In this document: positions 61,148-64,000 of the stretch, in pieces
How the letters are laid out: the number at the start of each line of letters is the position of its first letter
Numbering within the stretch: the first letter of the stretch is position 1
Assembly (NCBI GenBank): GCA_944322565.1
Contig: CALUPG010000001.1
Coordinates: 1-64,000 of the forward strand
DNA from: an uncultured Bacteroidales bacterium
Lineage (GTDB): Bacteria; Bacteroidota; Bacteroidia; Bacteroidales; UBA932
Direction of reading: 5' to 3'
Length of the DNA stretch: 64,000 bases
Made by a program: the position numbers and the translations under genes
The notes under the pieces: model-generated
Databases searched by the model: none
What the model saw: the letters and a program-made list of their open reading frames with translations, nothing else
Told to the model about the DNA's origin: nothing

Positions 61148-62536
61148 TCATTTCTTCAGCGCTCTGCCGTTGATTCCGAAACTCCCGTTTTTCTCCAGCC
61201 TGAATTCCACAGGGATTGACATCGATGTCCGGACTTTTTCCCCGTTAAGCCTTCCCGGTCTCCATTTAGGGGATGCGCCTATCACACGCACAGCTTCTTC
61301 ATCAAGTAGAGGATCGACACTTCTTGTGACATGCACATCAGTCACATTTCCGGACTTGTCAATTATAAAATCCACGACCACACGGCCCTGAATACCGTTC
61401 TGGACAGCCTCCTTCGGATACTTCAGGTACTGGTACACCCATTTCTCAAGAAACTGCCGCGGATCAGTACTGTTCAGGAACATAGGGCGCTGGTCACAGT
61501 CATAGTAAGCATACACGTCGTCATCAGACGGCTTCGGAGCGGGAAGCGAACTTGCATCAAAGGCAAGTTCAAGACCGGTATTGGCAAGAGCCTCCGTGAA
61601 ATTATATATGTACTCCAGTTCCCTCTCCATCATCTCAAAGTCGATTATTCCCCAGGTGTCCTTCGGAGTATTATGCTCCGGATACCTCCCGGTGGTGAAC
61701 ATGACCGACGGGATCTCCTTCTCGTAAAAAGCCATGTTGTCGGAAGGATAGATTTCGTATGACACAAGTTCGGGAAGTACCGGCTGAAGTTCTTGCGACA
61801 CAGAGGATACGACAGCATTCAAATCAGGATTTGATGCCGTATAGGCATAAAAGCCACGGTCTCCGGTCCCGAGCATGTCAAGGTTTATCATTGCATCTAT
61901 GTTACCGCTGTCGGAAAAAGAGCGGTTAAGGAAATACCATGCTCCGGCATGAGTCCGGGAAGATGCGCCGAAAGCGACAAAAATGACAGAACGCCTGAAC
62001 AATATTGAGTTTGTAGCGACTTTGCCGGCAAGTTCAGCCATCATTGCCAGACCTGAAGCATTGCCGTTCGCCCCATAGTATATCTGCTCGACAGTCTTTC
62101 CGTCCACCGTCATCGTATTGGTTCCCAAGTTATCCAGCCTTGCGCCGACAACAATATACCTGTCCCGCAGATCCGGGTCATAGCCCTGGACAAAACCGAC
62201 TATGTTCCGGGAGGTCAGTGTGTCAGCCCCTCCGTCGGATATTCCGAAGAGGTCGCCGTCCTGAGGGCAGAGCATGTCAATGCCATAATCCTTCAGGCAT
62301 GAATACATATACGCGGCGGCTGCCTTTTCTCCGTCAGAACCGGCTTTCCGGCCTTCAAGTGAAGCCGAAGACAGATAGCCGAGATGCTTTTTCAATGCAG
62401 TCACAGTCTCGCTGTCGTACAGGCCGGCGTATCCGCCATCTGTCCTGTATTGGGAATATGACGGAATTGCCGAAACGACAGCCATAAAGAAAACCGCCGC
62501 ACCAAGTATAAGTTTTTCAGACCAGCACATTTTCAT
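61148..62536 (-). CDS. Degenerate M28 peptidase fused to a TonB C-terminal domain
   Basis: A 462-aa secreted protein: signal peptide (about 1-28, ending SYSQ), an M28-type aminopeptidase fold (about 40-325), a linker, and a TonB_C domain (about 362-446, [20 protein letters not shown]...[11 protein letters not shown]). The metal site is mostly lost: Arg 133 where the family has His, Gly 158 for the bridging Asp (GANGNASG for GADDNASG), and Ser 192-Ser 193 for the catalytic and metal Glu pair. Only Asp 220 and His 288 remain. It is probably a binding or scaffold protein. Its start overlaps the end of the upstream SPOR gene by 4 bp. Confidence 0.82.
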   Translation of the reverse strand: MKMCWSEKLILGAAVFFMAVVSAIPSYSQYRTDGGYAGLYDSETVTALKKHLGYLSSASLEGRKAGSDGEKAAAAYMYSCLKDYGIDMLCPQDGDLFGISDGGADTLTSRNIVGFVQGYDPDLRDRYIVVGARLDNLGTNTMTVDGKTVEQIYYGANGNASGLAMMAELAGKVATNSILFRRSVIFVAFGASSRTHAGAWYFLNRSFSDSGNIDAMINLDMLGTGDRGFYAYTASNPDLNAVVSSVSQELQPVLPELVSYEIYPSDNMAFYEKEIPSVMFTTGRYPEHNTPKDTWGIIDFEMMERELEYIYNFTEALANTGLELAFDASSLPAPKPSDDDVYAYYDCDQRPMFLNSTDPRQFLEKWVYQYLKYPKEAVQNGIQGRVVVDFIIDKSGNVTDVHVTRSVDPLLDEEAVRVIGASPKWRPGRLNGEKVRTSMSIPVEFRLEKNGSFGINGRALKK

Positions 62537-63060
62537 TCATTTACCAGAATCCACACATCAGAAGGGCAGAAAGTCTCCCCCTTCACCTTTTTCAGAGAGC
62601 CGAGGACTTCACGGAGATTGTCCGACGGAGCAACTCCGACAGCATTGAATCCGTTTCTGAAATTAATCAGGACCGGGACATAACCTGAAGCAGATACCTT
62701 CATGAGGAATGTCTCTGCGTTGGAACGGTCAAGAAAAGACCCGACTATGATATAATATCTTGATTCAAGCTTCGTCGTAAACAGCCCGCCCATTTCCGAA
62801 GGATTCAGGATTGTCCCGTTCATCTGCCGCAGAGAGTCAAGTATCAGCAGAGAGTCTGCCGCCATCTTCTCGACTCTGCGCAGAGAATCTATCCTTGCCT
62901 GAAGCCTTGCCTCCCGCTCCGCCATCATCTCAATCCTCATACGGTCGAGTTCATCTCCGGTCGGACGGCCTGCAATACGCCGGAACATGTCACAGCCGGA
63001 GAAAAGCAATGCCGCTGCAAGCAATGTGATTACCGTTGTCCTGCTCATCATAAATTTCAT
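62533..63060 (-). CDS. SPOR-domain lipoprotein
   Basis: A 175-aa protein with lipobox LLFSGCD, a charged coiled-coil (about 32-75) and a C-terminal SPOR-like domain (about 97-170, YYIIVGSFLDRSNAETFLMKVSASGY), which in other proteins binds denuded peptidoglycan at the septum. It precedes the M28-TonB_C fusion with a 4-bp overlap, so the two may form a cell-envelope pair. Confidence 0.85.
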   Translation of the reverse strand: MKFMMSRTTVITLLAAALLFSGCDMFRRIAGRPTGDELDRMRIEMMAEREARLQARIDSLRRVEKMAADSLLILDSLRQMNGTILNPSEMGGLFTTKLESRYYIIVGSFLDRSNAETFLMKVSASGYVPVLINFRNGFNAVGVAPSDNLREVLGSLKKVKGETFCPSDVWILVNE

Positions 63061-63073
63061 TAGCGCATCCGCG

Positions 63074-63104
63074 CAAATTTAACCATTAAATTATCCGTGA
63101 CAAA
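63074..63104 (-). promoter_or_regulatory. Promoter of the SPOR gene operon
   Basis: Minus strand: TTTG (63104-63101), a 19-bp spacer, TAAATTTG (63081-63074). The expected start is a few bases before the ATG at 63060, so the leader is very short. Confidence 0.8.
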
Positions 63105-63115
63105 ATAATATTATA

Positions 63116-63123
63116 TAAATTTG
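63116..63123 (+). promoter_or_regulatory. -7 box for the CapA-family gene
   Basis: TAAATTTG, reading rightward, 51 bp before ATG 63175. Back to back with the SPOR-gene promoter. No good -33 box. Confidence 0.55.
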
Positions 63124-63174
63124 CAAAGCCTGACAGGCTCAGGCCAAGGCTTCGATGCCTCAAAATATTATCGG

Positions 63175-64000
63175 ATGAAAATCGTTCCCGGAGTTTACAG
63201 AATATTCTCTTGCTGCATTGCGGCGGCAGCCATTCTCATGCCGGCACACGAGACTTGTGCCCAAGTCAACGACACCCATTTTATCAGAAGCTTTCTTGAT
63301 AGTCCTCCGGATGCCCTTCCGACAACAGATACGGTATCTTTCATATTCATCGGAGATGTGATGCTGCACAAGGCACAGCTGGACAATGCACATTCAAGAT
63401 ATGTTTCAATGCTCGGGTCAGAGCCGCCTGACAGCCACCATGCATACGACTTTTCTCCATACCTCGAAGATATCAGGGGCATGGTGTCAGAAGCAGACAT
63501 TGCAGTGGCCAACATGGAATTTACTCTGGCCGGGCCGCCTTTTACGGGATATCCGTCATTTTCGGCACCGGACTCTTACGCCGAATATATGGCAGACTGC
63601 GGCATAGACATATTTCTGACCGCCAACAACCATATCTTCGACAAGGGGAAGGCCGGAATTGAACGGACGATGGAGGTTTGCAGGAAACTGGAAACAGAAA
63701 GGCATATCATGGTGACAGGATGCAGAGAAGACGGGAATTCATGGCCACGGAAATTTCTTCTGAAAAGAGTCGGAAGTCTCACGACGGCCTTCCTCAATTT
63801 CACTTACGGCACCAACGCTCCGGCATCAGGAGACTATTCGGCAAACATGCTCAGGAAAGAAGATGTCCGCCAGGCATTGGATGAAGCCAGACAAGCCGGA
63901 GCCGACCTTATTGTAGTGCTGCCGCATTGGGGAGATGAATACAAGACAAGGCATTCAGCCGCACAGGAAGAAATGGCGGAATGGATAGCCATGCATGGAG
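63175..64000 (+). CDS. CapA/PgsA-family protein, cut by the window end
   Basis: The first 275 codons of a secreted protein: signal peptide (to about residue 29), then the CapA metallophosphatase-like fold: FIGDVMLHKAQ, ANMEFTLAG, LTANNHIFDKG and PHWGDEY. This family takes part in poly-gamma-glutamate or capsule-related processes, but many Bacteroidetes copies stand alone, so the precise role is unknown. The frame is open at 64000. Confidence 0.88.
   Translation, partial: MKIVPGVYRIFSCCIAAAAILMPAHETCAQVNDTHFIRSFLDSPPDALPTTDTVSFIFIGDVMLHKAQLDNAHSRYVSMLGSEPPDSHHAYDFSPYLEDIRGMVSEADIAVANMEFTLAGPPFTGYPSFSAPDSYAEYMADCGIDIFLTANNHIFDKGKAGIERTMEVCRKLETERHIMVTGCREDGNSWPRKFLLKRVGSLTTAFLNFTYGTNAPASGDYSANMLRKEDVRQALDEARQAGADLIVVLPHWGDEYKTRHSAAQEEMAEWIAMHG

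Overview
The window looks like a chromosomal segment of a gut-type Bacteroidales. It carries SusC/SusD polysaccharide-uptake genes, a Bacteroidetes-style V-type ATPase operon with a DUF2764 gene, a methylmalonyl-CoA decarboxylase-type carboxyltransferase, MetH/MetF, and many promoters of the Bacteroidetes form TTTG-N19/20-TAnnTTTG. No rRNA, tRNA or CRISPR array was seen. Genus cannot be fixed from the sequence alone.

Positions 1-16473 form an accessory island bracketed by a 77-bp exact direct repeat (1-77 and 16397-16473). From left to right it holds: an IS256-family transposase with signs of inactivation; a TonB-dependent outer-membrane receptor followed at once by a 73-aa double-glycine-leader, Cys-rich peptide and a strong terminator; a second large outer-membrane barrel protein on the other strand; an IS4-type remnant that cuts off a metallo-beta-lactamase-fold gene; a leftward defence operon (XRE regulator with a palindromic operator, type III Mod and Res, an AlbA_2/HATPase protein, then the truncated MBL gene); and an intact IS4-family transposase. 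The R-M genes are visibly more AT-rich than the core genes. The receptor-peptide pair is my best candidate for an undescribed system.

From 16.5 kb on the content is core or metabolic. 16612-18947: carboxyltransferase, a small subunit and a biotin carrier. 19056-31295: a dextran/alpha-glucan utilisation locus (TPR membrane regulator, SusC, SusD, SusE-like lipoprotein, GH66 dextranase, GH97 alpha-glucosidase). 31331-37019: a double palindromic promoter, metH, a small barrel protein and metF, which join methyl-folate supply to methionine synthesis. 37099-44755: V-ATPase operon E-DUF2764-A-B-D-I-K; the K subunit keeps the Na+-binding residues, which suggests Na+ coupling.

44813-52367: galacturonate/unsaturated uronate catabolism (DUF4861 lipoprotein, kduD, kduI, uxaA and uxaB leftward; uxaC divergent). 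52357-64000: alpha/beta-hydrolase lipoprotein, ettA, a membrane AraC-type regulator, two yitT genes, leuS, a degenerate M28 peptidase fused to a TonB C-terminal domain, a SPOR lipoprotein, and the start of a CapA-family gene cut by the window end.
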